Source of the DNA: Candidatus Borrarchaeum yapensis
GTDB lineage: Archaea > Asgardarchaeota > Sifarchaeia > Borrarchaeales > Borrarchaeaceae
DNA length: 64,000 bases
NCBI GenBank assembly: GCA_016840515.1
Contig: JAEOSF010000004.1
Coordinates: 1 to 64,000, forward strand
Direction of reading: 5' to 3'
A program made the translations under genes and the position numbers. The notes beneath the pieces were generated by a model that did not search any database, had not been told where the DNA came from, and worked only from the letters and a program-made list of their open reading frames with translations. Of the stretch, positions 45,171-54,541 are shown piece by piece. Numbering within the stretch: position 1 is the first letter of the stretch; each line of letters starts with the position of its first letter.

Positions 45171-46474
45171 TATTCATTCTCCTTTGTTAAGACAATAGCT
45201 TGTTTCATACCCCTTTTCAGAATTGTCAATAATTCTCTTACATAACTTAAATTTTGTGTTAGTTTAAGACCTGTTATTCTTTTCATATAGATAAATCCAA
45301 GAATGACGCCAATTATACTTACAATCACATCAATATACGCCGCACCTGTTATTCCATAAAAAGGAATAAAGATGAAAAGTAATGCGAGTGTTATTAACGC
45401 TTGTACCACAGCGATAATTAAATTTTTTGTCGTTTGATGAATTCCATCTAGGGTAGTTGTCATAATATGAAAGAAGCAATATGCAACGTCCGCAAATATA
45501 CAAATCCTCAGAATGTTTACAGATGGAAGATATTCCTGTCCTAAAATGATCAGAACCAAAGGCTCTGCTATAATCAAGATGAACAAAGCAGAAATAATAC
45601 CCCATATACCATAAATTACTAAACCTGCAGTATAACTTCCATGAATTTTTTGAGATTCTTTATTCTTATACGCTTCAGAGATATAAGGAAGCATAATTAG
45701 GGAAAAACTTGCAGGCAGTAATTGGATCATACTGCCGATCATATTTGCAATTCCATAGATCGCAATATCCGATGCTGTGACAAAAAATGCAAGTATGAGT
45801 CGATCTGCGCGAAGTACTAGATATGAAGATAACCCTTTCAAGCCGCTTGGAATGCCATATTTTAGTAATTTCACAACGACCTTGGGATTAAATTCTCCTT
45901 TACCGAATCCATATCTCATATAAAGTAGCGTGTGGCCTATTCTTGCAATCACAAAGCCTGTTACTGCTCCCTGAACACCAAATCCAATAATAATTAGGCT
46001 AATAGAAAAAGATGTTTGCATCAGTGTACTGATGACTGAAATAATGCACAGCAATTCAATTCTCTTTCTGGCTTGTAATCTAGATTTCCATGTGTCGAAG
46101 GCACTTGGGATTAAGTAGAGTGCTGCTAGAATCGAAAGAACCTTCACAGGTTTATTAGTTTGTGCTTCAAACCAGCCTGCAAGTAAAACGTTTATTATGA
46201 ATACAGATACCGTCAGTAATAAGTCAATTACAAAGCCTGACCATACAATGTTTAGATCATCTGTTTCACCTGCTGCATAATGAACTATTGCTTTTTCAAC
46301 ACCTGTATCTGCAAACATATTGAGGGTAAGAGTTAGGGCGAAAACAATTCCAAGGAGTCCATAACCTTCTGGTCCCAAAAGTCGTGCAGTAATAATTGCC
46401 CCAATGAGTCCAATAACACGATTGAGGATATTACTTGTCGAACCAAAGATAAATTGGCGGAGCACACGCCACAC
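45170..46474 (-). CDS. Wzx-type lipid-linked oligosaccharide flippase
   Basis: A 434-residue polytopic protein of the MATE/PST family with about 12-14 transmembrane helices. The N-terminus FGSTSNILNRVIGLIGAIITARLLGPEGYGLLGI, quoted in part as IGAIITARLLGPEGYGLLGI, is the typical Wzx start. It moves lipid-linked glycans across the membrane. The flanking GT4 and GT2 genes on the same strand make this an assembly-and-export operon. Confidence 0.88.
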   Translation of the reverse strand: MWRVLRQFIFGSTSNILNRVIGLIGAIITARLLGPEGYGLLGIVFALTLTLNMFADTGVEKAIVHYAAGETDDLNIVWSGFVIDLLLTVSVFIINVLLAGWFEAQTNKPVKVLSILAALYLIPSAFDTWKSRLQARKRIELLCIISVISTLMQTSFSISLIIIGFGVQGAVTGFVIARIGHTLLYMRYGFGKGEFNPKVVVKLLKYGIPSGLKGLSSYLVLRADRLILAFFVTASDIAIYGIANMIGSMIQLLPASFSLIMLPYISEAYKNKESQKIHGSYTAGLVIYGIWGIISALFILIIAEPLVLIILGQEYLPSVNILRICIFADVAYCFFHIMTTTLDGIHQTTKNLIIAVVQALITLALLFIFIPFYGITGAAYIDVIVSIIGVILGFIYMKRITGLKLTQNLSYVRELLTILKRGMKQAIVLTKENE

Positions 46475-46499
46475 GATCTTACCATCCTTTCCAATATCG

Positions 46500-47612
46500 T
46501 CAAGAAGAACTTGAATTTACTGAATTTACTAATTTTTCAAGAGCATCCAGATGTACGTTCCAAGACACTTTATTAATTAAAGCTTTTCCATTTTCACCCA
46601 TTCTCGCTCTACGACGTGGATCATTTAGTAGTTTATTTGTTTTATTAATAAAATCTTCCAGATTGTCTCTTTCTACTTGATATCCATGTTTCCCATCTTG
46701 GGCAATATCCCATACACCCGAAGGATAGGGATGAATAATTGGGCAACCATGTACAAGTGCCTCTAATGCAGGCATTCCAAACGTTTCTTCATTTGCATGA
46801 ACAAAAATTGATGCATTATTATAAAGTTGTTCAAGTTGTGTTTCAGTAACTGAAGAGATTATTTTAACACGTTTTTCTAATTTTAAATCTAAGATTTTTT
46901 GCTGTATGTGTTTTATATGAGGAGTTATTGCTCCTGCAATTATCCACTTGATATCAGGTATTTCGTTGAGGACTTCAAGTAAAAATTCAAGTCTTTTCCC
47001 TCTGTGAATACGAGTTAAAGTTAGACCAAATTCCTTTCGTTGCTGTATAAGATTGTTTTTTTTAGGTTTTGATATTCCAGGATGTATAACGGTAATTTCA
47101 GCGTTTACATTCGGATGTGCATCAAGCAACAGTTCTGTCATAAAAGTAGAATTTGTAATTATGTGATCTGCATTCTTAATATACTTCATTATCATGTTTT
47201 TTTCGTAATTACGAAAAGAAAATTGTCTTAATGGTTGAAATAAAGAGAGGGGATGAGCGAAACCATATAAAGTATGAAAATAGGGTATATATTTGATTGT
47301 TTTTGATTGTTTTTTTAGTTTATGACCCAAAGGAAATGTAGCATCACCATGACATATTAACAGATCACCATTTATCTTTGAAGGAATATACCATGAGAGC
47401 CAACAATTAAACGATTGTTTGAGGAGAGGAAGTTTTAGATTTGGATAAAGGATGTGAGGTATACCCTTAAGAATCCAGAAGTTTTTTGAGCCTAGGAAAC
47501 TGTAACCTCGGACATTGTATCCTCTATTTCTCAATCCTTTGATCTCTTCGATTGCTACTCTCTGTTCACCTCCAATACGCCCAAGATTTGCTGTGATGAT
47601 TTCAATATTCAT
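46500..47612 (-). CDS. GT4-family glycosyltransferase
   Basis: A 370-residue GT-B protein. Landmarks: ITANLGRIGGEQRVAIEEI (acceptor loop), LTRIHRGKRLEFLLEVL and the donor-site ETFGMPALEALVHGCPIIHPY. The start MNIEIITANLGR at ATG 47612 matches family N-termini. It is the first gene of the glycan operon running to 42380 and probably adds an early sugar to the lipid-linked chain. Confidence 0.87.
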   Translation of the reverse strand: MNIEIITANLGRIGGEQRVAIEEIKGLRNRGYNVRGYSFLGSKNFWILKGIPHILYPNLKLPLLKQSFNCWLSWYIPSKINGDLLICHGDATFPLGHKLKKQSKTIKYIPYFHTLYGFAHPLSLFQPLRQFSFRNYEKNMIMKYIKNADHIITNSTFMTELLLDAHPNVNAEITVIHPGISKPKKNNLIQQRKEFGLTLTRIHRGKRLEFLLEVLNEIPDIKWIIAGAITPHIKHIQQKILDLKLEKRVKIISSVTETQLEQLYNNASIFVHANEETFGMPALEALVHGCPIIHPYPSGVWDIAQDGKHGYQVERDNLEDFINKTNKLLNDPRRRARMGENGKALINKVSWNVHLDALEKLVNSVNSSSS

Positions 47613-47735
47613 TCAAAATCACTCTCGGAAAAAATATAACACGAAGCTCTCATTAACAACCTGTTTTTCGCACGAAATACCTTACTTAATATATCTATTT
47701 CCTCAAAATTAATATGTTTGTAGAGTATCTAGGAA

Positions 47736-49247
47736 ATGAGAGGGTTGACTTTGAGATCGTTATCAAAGATTGATTTCCAAGTAAAGGATACTTTTTTATT
47801 AACTTTGATAGTTGCTCTCTTCTATTTTGTTAACACGATCTATTTCTATACCTCTCCTGATGAATATTATTATATTCTAACTGCGATGCAACTCGCTGAA
47901 GGAAACCCCATCACAGTTAGACTTGATTCTTCACTGTTGAGTGTCGATTTAGTACCTACAACAAAGCCAAATTTGTATATTTCAAAATATCCTATCGGAC
48001 AATCATTATTAATAGCAGTCTTTTACGCAATAGGAGGATATCCCTTCATATTTTACATGAATGGGATTTTCTCAATATTTGCCGTACTGTTGACTTATTT
48101 TATTGCTTTCGAAATTTCAAAGGATAGAATGTGCAGTATAACAAGTGCATTGCTTCTTGGAATCGTCCCCCCAATGGTTTTCTATTCAAGGACTCTTTTA
48201 AGCGATCTTCCGTCAACGACATTTCTACTTTGTTCGTATTTTTTCTACATAAAGGCATCTAAAAAAAACAAATATCTTTTTTACCTAATTTCGTCCTTTT
48301 CACTTGGTTTTGCAACACTTTTAAGGAATGTAAATATTATATTCTTGTTTCCTGTTCTTCTAAACCAAATTAGAACAAAAAAATTAGGCGTATTAGTTAC
48401 ATATCTTTATTATATTCCTTTAATCCCCTTCTTCTGCGTAAATGGACTATATAATGCATATTTCTTTGGGAATTTCTTTACAACGGGATACCATTTAACT
48501 GGAGAAGCATTCAATTTTGGTTTCGAAAATATTGTTATTCATTTGCCGCAATATTTCTTGGTTCTTAATTTTTTTCCACCAATTGGTCTAATCACTACAG
48601 TTCTATATACTAGGAAGAAACTAGCTGAAGATGCGCATTTTATTAGTCTTGTTACTGTCTTGTCATTTCTGCTCTTCTATAGCGGTTATGTATTCCTCCC
48701 TTTCGAAATAGAACATCTATTTATTGAAGCAACTAGATTTGTGCTTGTGATTTTGCCTTATTTGTGTATTAATACTGTTACATGGTTTTATGAACGTATT
48801 AAAACAAGAAACCTTTTTTATGGTCTGCTTGTAGGGACGTTAATTACTTTTGTGATCATAAATATCGTGATGATTTCAGAATATAATTCATTCAAATGCA
48901 AGTTAGTGTACTATAGAGACCTATTCTATACAAATACTCAACCCGACTCTCTAATAATTGGAGATGATACATGGGATAAATTGTTTCACCCATATTTTTC
49001 ACGAACTTATGGCGAGAGATATTATCTCCGCTATAATTCTATATCTGAAGATAAGATGACTGAAGAATTGATACCTTTCGTAGATAACTGGCTAAATGAT
49101 AAAACAGTTTATTTTATTGACGATCCATACGTCGAAAGTAATATCCATGACATTATTTTACAATTGCTAACTGAAAGATACAGCCTGCACTCCATTATTG
49201 CAACAAACCATCCATATACTGTTGAATTGTTCAGAGTGACTAACTAA
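47736..49247 (+). CDS. GT39/GT-C-type membrane glycosyltransferase
   Basis: A 503-residue integral membrane protein with about ten transmembrane helices and the GT-C hallmark of an acidic pair in the first external loop: YTSPDEYYYILTAMQLAEG (about residue 38). Resembles ArnT/PMT-like enzymes that use dolichyl-phosphate sugars. A C-terminal soluble tail (about 410-503) follows the last helix. It diverges from the GT4 operon at 47612. The donor sugar is unknown. Confidence 0.8.
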   Translation: MRGLTLRSLSKIDFQVKDTFLLTLIVALFYFVNTIYFYTSPDEYYYILTAMQLAEGNPITVRLDSSLLSVDLVPTTKPNLYISKYPIGQSLLIAVFYAIGGYPFIFYMNGIFSIFAVLLTYFIAFEISKDRMCSITSALLLGIVPPMVFYSRTLLSDLPSTTFLLCSYFFYIKASKKNKYLFYLISSFSLGFATLLRNVNIIFLFPVLLNQIRTKKLGVLVTYLYYIPLIPFFCVNGLYNAYFFGNFFTTGYHLTGEAFNFGFENIVIHLPQYFLVLNFFPPIGLITTVLYTRKKLAEDAHFISLVTVLSFLLFYSGYVFLPFEIEHLFIEATRFVLVILPYLCINTVTWFYERIKTRNLFYGLLVGTLITFVIINIVMISEYNSFKCKLVYYRDLFYTNTQPDSLIIGDDTWDKLFHPYFSRTYGERYYLRYNSISEDKMTEELIPFVDNWLNDKTVYFIDDPYVESNIHDIILQLLTERYSLHSIIATNHPYTVELFRVTN

Positions 49248-49321
49248 CTTTTTAACTCATGAAATTTGTTTAAAATATGAAACAACTTATAAAGCTGTAC
49301 AAGGCTAAAAATTCCGATTAA

Positions 49322-50380
49322 ATGGTCAACTTTAACATCTATCTTCTCAAAAGGATGTTAGAACATATGCAATTTAATTACCCCGAATTCTTATATCCTG
49401 CCTTATCTTTTATTGTCTCACTTGGGATAACGTACGCCATTTTGCCATCTTTAATCAAATACTTAAAGAAAAGGGGTATTATTGGAACCGACATTCATAA
49501 GCCAAGCAAACCAGAGATTCCCGAAATGGGTGGGCTTGCCATCTTAGTCGGATTAATTTCAACTCAAGTTCTTTTACTATTTCTTTTAAATGAGTATACT
49601 TATGAAATCCTTGCATTCATTTCTGTGATTCTTCTTACAGGATTTATTGGAATTTATGACGATCTAAAAGGGCTTGGACCTAAAAAAAAGCCTCTTCTTT
49701 TAACACTGCTGTCGATGTTTACTGTCTTTCCGTTATTATTATTTGGAGTAGTCACGCCACGCCCTCTGCTCCCAATTATAGGTAGAACTCGTTTAACAAT
49801 TATATATTGGATTGTACTCCTTATCGCTATTGCCGTACCTGCAAATGCTGTAAATATGCTAGATGTGTTTAATGGATCAATGCCTGTCACTTGTATAATT
49901 GCTTCTATCGCTTTATTAATCTGCGCAATAATTCTGGACTCACCGATAGGTATAATTTTCACCCTATCACTTTTAGGTACCTTACTTGCTTTTTTCAAAT
50001 TCAATAAATTCCCGTCCAAAGTATTTTCAGGAAACGTAGGGAGTTTAACAGTAGGGGCAACAATTGGGGCCATTGCGGTTATTGGAAGATTAGAAATTGC
50101 AGCAATAGTTGCTCTTATGCCTCATATCATGAACGCATTTCATATTTTAACAAGTATGGGTGGATTAAAAGAAGGAAAAACGTTACCAAAACGACCTATT
50201 CTTATCTTGCCAAATGGGAAACTAGCAGCAAATCCTGACAAAGATGCACCACTTACACTAACTCGATTGGTTCTAGCACGAGGACCTCTCACAGAAGTTG
50301 AAATCGTAAAGATTTTCGGTATTCTTAGCTTATTCTGTGCAATACTAGCAATAATATCCGTTGGCATCACTCCACGATAA
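49322..50380 (+). CDS. UDP-GlcNAc:dolichyl-phosphate GlcNAc-1-P transferase (GPT/AglH-like)
   Basis: A 352-residue polytopic enzyme of the MraY/WecA/GPT family that begins lipid-linked glycan assembly. IPEMGGLAILVG, FIGIYDDLKGLGPKKK (DD motif) and the eukaryote-like NMLDVFNGSMP, instead of the bacterial NFxDGxDG, place it with DPAGT1-like archaeal enzymes. About ten helices. It probably catalyses the first committed step of N-glycan assembly here. ATG 49322 starts it; later ATGs at 49355 and 49367 are possible. Confidence 0.88.
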   Translation: MVNFNIYLLKRMLEHMQFNYPEFLYPALSFIVSLGITYAILPSLIKYLKKRGIIGTDIHKPSKPEIPEMGGLAILVGLISTQVLLLFLLNEYTYEILAFISVILLTGFIGIYDDLKGLGPKKKPLLLTLLSMFTVFPLLLFGVVTPRPLLPIIGRTRLTIIYWIVLLIAIAVPANAVNMLDVFNGSMPVTCIIASIALLICAIILDSPIGIIFTLSLLGTLLAFFKFNKFPSKVFSGNVGSLTVGATIGAIAVIGRLEIAAIVALMPHIMNAFHILTSMGGLKEGKTLPKRPILILPNGKLAANPDKDAPLTLTRLVLARGPLTEVEIVKIFGILSLFCAILAIISVGITPR

Positions 50381-50399
50381 AATTCGGAGATGTTTACAA

Positions 50400-50687
50400 T
50401 TGAGATATAAATATCTTAATATCATAGAAATAATCAGTATTCTCTTTGTAGTATGGCTTACATTCATATTTATGCTTCTTTTCATTGATATTTACATTGT
50501 TCCACTTCAACTTCCTCTTGTAGATTATGTGGGGCGTGTTATTATCGGAGTTACAAAGGTTATAATAGGAGTTGGATTATTCGTTTTGTGGCTTTTTCTT
50601 TGGAATTATATCGTAAAAAAATACTTCAAAAAAGCAATTAACACTATTCAGAGAGAAGAAAATCGTGAATCTGGGAATTTATCTTAA
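50400..50687 (+). CDS. Small two-helix membrane protein next to GPT
   Basis: A 95-residue protein with two transmembrane helices (about 8-30 and 48-72) and a charged tail (IQREENRESGN). TTG 50400 is chosen because GGAG is ten bases upstream; an earlier TTG overlapping the GPT gene is possible. It follows the GPT gene by 20 bases and is likely cotranscribed. It could be a GPT-associated small subunit, but no family is recognised. Confidence 0.5.
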   Translation: MRYKYLNIIEIISILFVVWLTFIFMLLFIDIYIVPLQLPLVDYVGRVIIGVTKVIIGVGLFVLWLFLWNYIVKKYFKKAINTIQREENRESGNLS

Positions 50688-50689
50688 CT

Positions 50690-51688
50690 TTAAATTATAT
50701 TCGTATAACTTGCCACCCAAATTGGAACTATCAATGCGAATGACAAAATTCTGAGAAACAGCAGCCATCTTGGTGCAGCTAGTTCATTCAAGTCGTCTGC
50801 AACTCCCTCCTCATTTTTGTAAAAACATAAAATCGCTACCGGAGCGACTCGTCTTGCAAAATGACTTCCTGTCCAACCGGCCAAACCCTGGGGTATCCAG
50901 TATCCACCAATAAGAATAATAAAGCCCCACAAAAGCCAATATTCGATATGTGAAACCTTATTCCTTTTCACAAAAATAACAAAAAGCCACTCAATTAGAA
51001 AAAATCCCGAGTAAATAAACGCAAAAATGGTTTGAACCAGGAAGGATTCCCATTGTGGATTGGAGAAAAAAATCATTAGATCTAAATAACCGGCGGTGTT
51101 TGCAATCGAAGGATCCAACTGGAATATCGAAATACTAATAATGAATCCTAAAACTCCAATTCCAATAAGCCCAGCTCTATATCCATTATATAAAAACCAT
51201 AAAGCGAACACTAAAATTGCAACAAGCCCGATATGTCTGATAAAATAAGATACAAAAGCAAAAATAATACTTAAATTGTACATATTTTGTTTGTAAAAGT
51301 ATAGAGATAGCGCGAGAATCAATCCAAATAATATTTCAGAGAAATAAGTCCCTGCTAACCATACTAAAGCAGGAGATATATACCAGACTCCTTTCGTCCC
51401 GTACATTTGCCTAATAAGAACTAATAAAACGTGAAAAGCTACAATATTAAGCAAGTATCCCAGAATTATATTCTCTGATCGTAAAGAAGATGCTATTAGC
51501 GTATATAACAAATTCTGAGAGAAGTCCCATGTTGAATACCCATTTTCGTCAGGAGAAAGAACTCCTTTTCCTTCATATCCCATAGTTAATGCGAAATATA
51601 CTACTATGACCTGCAAAATCAGAAAAAGAATGTGTTGAAAAATTGTGGTTTTATTCTCTACAAGCAAATCTTCAATTTTCAACTGCAC
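50690..51688 (-). CDS. Polytopic membrane protein, EpsG-like
   Basis: A 332-residue hydrophobic protein with about eight or nine helices. The first external loop has DENGYSTWDFSQNLLYTL, and the aromatic-rich central region (FIRHIGLVAILVFALWFLYNGYR, in part FIRHIGLVAILVFALWF) recalls EpsG/O-antigen polymerase-like proteins. It converges with the GPT unit and is downstream of the DUF354 gene on the same strand. Probably acts on the lipid-linked glycan; the exact reaction is not known. Confidence 0.5.
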   Translation of the reverse strand: MQLKIEDLLVENKTTIFQHILFLILQVIVVYFALTMGYEGKGVLSPDENGYSTWDFSQNLLYTLIASSLRSENIILGYLLNIVAFHVLLVLIRQMYGTKGVWYISPALVWLAGTYFSEILFGLILALSLYFYKQNMYNLSIIFAFVSYFIRHIGLVAILVFALWFLYNGYRAGLIGIGVLGFIISISIFQLDPSIANTAGYLDLMIFFSNPQWESFLVQTIFAFIYSGFFLIEWLFVIFVKRNKVSHIEYWLLWGFIILIGGYWIPQGLAGWTGSHFARRVAPVAILCFYKNEEGVADDLNELAAPRWLLFLRILSFALIVPIWVASYTNII

Positions 51689-51692
51689 ACAC

Positions 51693-52784
51693 TTAGACTG
51701 GTTTTGTCAAAAAGTTTTCAATATATTTTACGATCACTTCAGAAGGGTTTTCCATGTTATCTGAAAGTTTTTTAGCTATTCGCTTATGTCGTTGTCTAAA
51801 TTCTCCTAGGGACGTGAGGATCTCCTTTGATTTTTCAATTGCTTCATTCTCGTTCATTACCCTATGAATAACTCCTTCTTGTATCAAAAACTGTTCTACA
51901 TGAGTCGTTTCTTTTGGATAACATGAGATTGTAGGGACGCCCAAAAGCGCTGCTTCAGCATTCATGGTACCTCCCGCACCAATAAAAAGTGATGAAAATG
52001 TAAGTAAACTTGCACCATCTATTGCTTTATCCAAAACCACAATTTCTCCGCCCAACACTTTTCTTAATTCTAAATATTGCTTGTCATAACGTGGAATTAC
52101 CACAATCTGAAATCCAGGATATTCCTGAGAAATCTTCTTTATAATTGGGACAATAATTGAGATTTGGCGGGGGTCCAAATCAAGCAAGTACGACGCTTTT
52201 TTTTCTTCGGTTCTAGCGACTATAATGGGTCGATCTTGGTTGAGGCCTAGTTCTTCAATAATATGATTATTGGGCGAAAATCCTTTTAACCATGCAATTG
52301 GGTCAAGTCCATTGTATTGAGTTATTTGATCTTGTGGTACACCTATTTTTAACCATGCACTTATTGGAATTTGTTCTGGAGTAAACAATCGTTCTGATAA
52401 AGGTGGACTTGTAAGCCGTGCTACTGCAATAGAATGAGGTGAGTCATTCACCGTGAAATGAGGAATTGCTAGGCCTAAAGCCACACGAGACAATTCAGGT
52501 GAGGCAAAACCTAATGCGCATGCAATTTTTCTAGTTGAAATGTATTTAGCCAATTCAATAATGCGTTCTGCACTTGCAATAAGTTTTCCTTTTAGAGAAC
52601 GACCGCCATGTCGTCCTATAATTCGTGCCTCAGTGCCAGTTAATTCAAGCATTCGAATAACTTCGCTATATTCACGCGTTGTTCTTATTATTTCAAAACC
52701 ATTTTTTTCGAGTTTTTCAGTAATGCTTCTGAAAAATAATACTTGTTTTGGCGTAAGATAGTCGACCCAAACTGATAAATTCAT
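51693..52784 (-). CDS. DUF354 protein (GT-B, UDP-GlcNAc 2-epimerase-like)
   Basis: A 363-residue protein of the DUF354 family, which has a glycosyltransferase-B fold resembling WecB. NLSVWVDYLTPKQVLFFRSI is the family start, and FIGAGGTMNAEAALLGVPTISCYP is the conserved C-terminal nucleotide-binding motif. The ATG at 52784 fits that start. In archaea such genes are common in surface glycan loci. It stops five bases before the next gene's start. Reaction unknown. Confidence 0.8.
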   Translation of the reverse strand: MNLSVWVDYLTPKQVLFFRSITEKLEKNGFEIIRTTREYSEVIRMLELTGTEARIIGRHGGRSLKGKLIASAERIIELAKYISTRKIACALGFASPELSRVALGLAIPHFTVNDSPHSIAVARLTSPPLSERLFTPEQIPISAWLKIGVPQDQITQYNGLDPIAWLKGFSPNNHIIEELGLNQDRPIIVARTEEKKASYLLDLDPRQISIIVPIIKKISQEYPGFQIVVIPRYDKQYLELRKVLGGEIVVLDKAIDGASLLTFSSLFIGAGGTMNAEAALLGVPTISCYPKETTHVEQFLIQEGVIHRVMNENEAIEKSKEILTSLGEFRQRHKRIAKKLSDNMENPSEVIVKYIENFLTKPV

Positions 52785-52885
52785 TGAACTACCACACAAA
52801 TTTGTTATTCCTAACTAATAATTACACGCACGTATAATTTTTAAAGGATTTCAGTAGACTATTCTTGTAAGTATTAGGAGGTTCT

Positions 52886-53155
52886 ATGATGAGAAGAAAA
52901 CTTATGGAGATCCTCGCCTGTCCGATATGCAAACATCATCCACTTGATTTGCATGTATTCGAAGAAAAGGATGAAATTGAAGAGGGAGTTCTTATTTGTT
53001 CCAATTGCAGTAGATGGTACCCTATAATTGAAACTATTCCTCACATGCTTCCAGACGATTTACGCGAGGAAAAAGACGATCTTGAATTTATGAAGAAATT
53101 TAAGGACAAAATTCCAAAGGAAACGCTTGAAAAAGGAAAGCCCTTCCATATTTAG
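52886..53155 (+). CDS. Trm112-like methyltransferase activator
   Basis: An 89-residue zinc-ribbon protein. KLMEILACPICKHHPL and later GVLICSNCSRWYPII give the two CxxC pairs, and PHMLPDDLR follows, matching Trm112. In archaea Trm112 binds and stabilises several methyltransferases acting on tRNA, rRNA and the release factor. An AGGAGG lies 6-8 bases upstream of ATG 52886. It lies next to a tRNA-Gln gene on the opposite strand. Confidence 0.8.
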   Translation: MMRRKLMEILACPICKHHPLDLHVFEEKDEIEEGVLICSNCSRWYPIIETIPHMLPDDLREEKDDLEFMKKFKDKIPKETLEKGKPFHI

Positions 53156-53271
53156 AGCGTTTCGTGTCACTCATATAATAATTGTAGTCTTTCTGAGATG
53201 CGGATTTCTATTGTGATTTAGATAACTTTTTTTAATTTATTGATATGGTTTTAAATTGTTTGAAAAAGTGA

Positions 53272-53410
53272 TAGCCCGGCCCAGATTCGAACTGGGGTTT
53301 CCGCGAACTATCGTAACACAGTTAGATAATTCTCAGCGAGTCCAAAGCCCACTATGCTTGGCCAATCTGCGATGGGATAAAAATCATCCACATCGCTACA
53401 CCACCGGGCT
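53272..53410 (-). tRNA. tRNA-Gln(UUG) with two non-canonical introns
   Basis: Type I tRNA, no CCA encoded, discriminator A. Acceptor AGCCCGG/CCGGGCT, T-arm CCCAG/CTGGG, anticodon loop CTTTGGA (UUG) on stem GTGGG/CTCGC with two G-T pairs. Intron 1 (53365-53395, 31 nt) lies in the D-loop at 15/16; removal leaves AGTGGCCAA, the usual archaeal Gln D-loop; its BHB is relaxed (three of four central pairs). Intron 2 (53299-53333, 35 nt) is in the variable loop at 45/46: central helix TCGC/GCGG, bulges TGA and AAA, inner stem GAATTATC/GATAGTTC. The mature length is 73. No intron exists at the canonical 37/38 site. Confidence 0.87.
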
Positions 53411-53549
53411 ATTCGTATTATAAAAAGGCAGTGTAAGATTTTTCTTCTTTTACAGTTATTTAAAAATGTTGTGAAAGGTCATAGTTTCATCTTAATATAG
53501 TTCTCATAGAAGCGAAAAATTAAGAGAATGTGAGTTTGATGTTATAACA

Positions 53550-54413
53550 ATGTCTTTCAAAATAGGATTCCATGTAAGCATTGCGGGTGGTATTGATAAG
53601 TCAGTTGATCGCGCTTTAAAGATAGGTTGTTCGACTTTCCAGATTTTCACTCGTAATCCCCGGTCATGGATCTTCAAAGAATTAGATACCAATGTTTCAA
53701 AAGCCTTTGTTAATAGATGTAAAGACGCTAACATTGACCTTAAGTTTGCTCACATGCCATATCTACCTAATATAAGCAGTCCAGAAGATGAAATTTATCA
53801 AAAATCAGTCCAAGCTTTAATAGATGAACTTAAGCGCTGTGACGCTCTTAATATTCCCTATCTTGTAACTCATTGTGGCAGCCATAAAGGAAAAGGTTTT
53901 GAGATTGGTCTACGACAAATCTGCAACGCAATTGAAGCTGCATATGAACAAAGTAAGAGTAAAACACAACTTCTACTGGAAAACACAGGCAGCAGCAAAG
54001 CAAGCATGGGTAACAATTTTGATGAATTAAGAAGGATTGTCGAATCTTTAAGCAATCCGACTAGTCAGATGATTGGTTTATGTTTTGATACTTGTCATGC
54101 TTTTGTTACAGGTTACGAATTAAGAGAATCTAACGAAGTTAATAAACTCGTTTTTGAAATTTTAGAAACGTTAGGCCAAGATCGTTTGAAATTGATTCAT
54201 GCTAACGATGCGAAATATAAAAGAGGATCCCATCGTGATCGACATGAACATATAGGTGAAGGCCATATCGGAATAAAAGGTTTCAAAGCTATCTTAGATA
54301 ATCCTGTTCTAAGAAGCCTTCCATTTATTCTGGAAACGCCCCGGAGAAACGAACAAGACGACTTAAAAAACCTACTTACAATGAGGAAGTTATATCAATC
54401 TACAAGCAAGTAA
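53550..54413 (+). CDS. nfo: Endonuclease IV (AP endonuclease)
   Basis: A 287-residue base-excision repair enzyme with a TIM barrel and three zinc ions. Landmarks: IGFHVSIAGG at the N-terminus, VTHCGSHKG with the His ligand, LLLENTGS, GLCFDTCHAF and HANDAKYKRGSHRDRHEHIGEG, all metal-binding stretches. It cleaves DNA 5' of abasic sites. It is monocistronic, about 140 bases after the tRNA-Gln gene. Full length for the family. Confidence 0.93.
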   Translation: MSFKIGFHVSIAGGIDKSVDRALKIGCSTFQIFTRNPRSWIFKELDTNVSKAFVNRCKDANIDLKFAHMPYLPNISSPEDEIYQKSVQALIDELKRCDALNIPYLVTHCGSHKGKGFEIGLRQICNAIEAAYEQSKSKTQLLLENTGSSKASMGNNFDELRRIVESLSNPTSQMIGLCFDTCHAFVTGYELRESNEVNKLVFEILETLGQDRLKLIHANDAKYKRGSHRDRHEHIGEGHIGIKGFKAILDNPVLRSLPFILETPRRNEQDDLKNLLTMRKLYQSTSK

Positions 54414-54541
54414 GGTGTCATTTCCTGAATTAAGATACAAGTGTACATGGAAAAACTAAACTCCCGAATTATTAAGAGTGCGATTGATCCATATTGAATT
54501 CAAAAAAGGAAGTTTCGCAGTAAAATATGTTGCGTAAGAAT

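Noticed and set aside
53272..53410. tRNA-Gln as a degenerate pseudogene
   Set aside because: Both interruptions are removable by intron-like structures and the spliced tRNA is intact.
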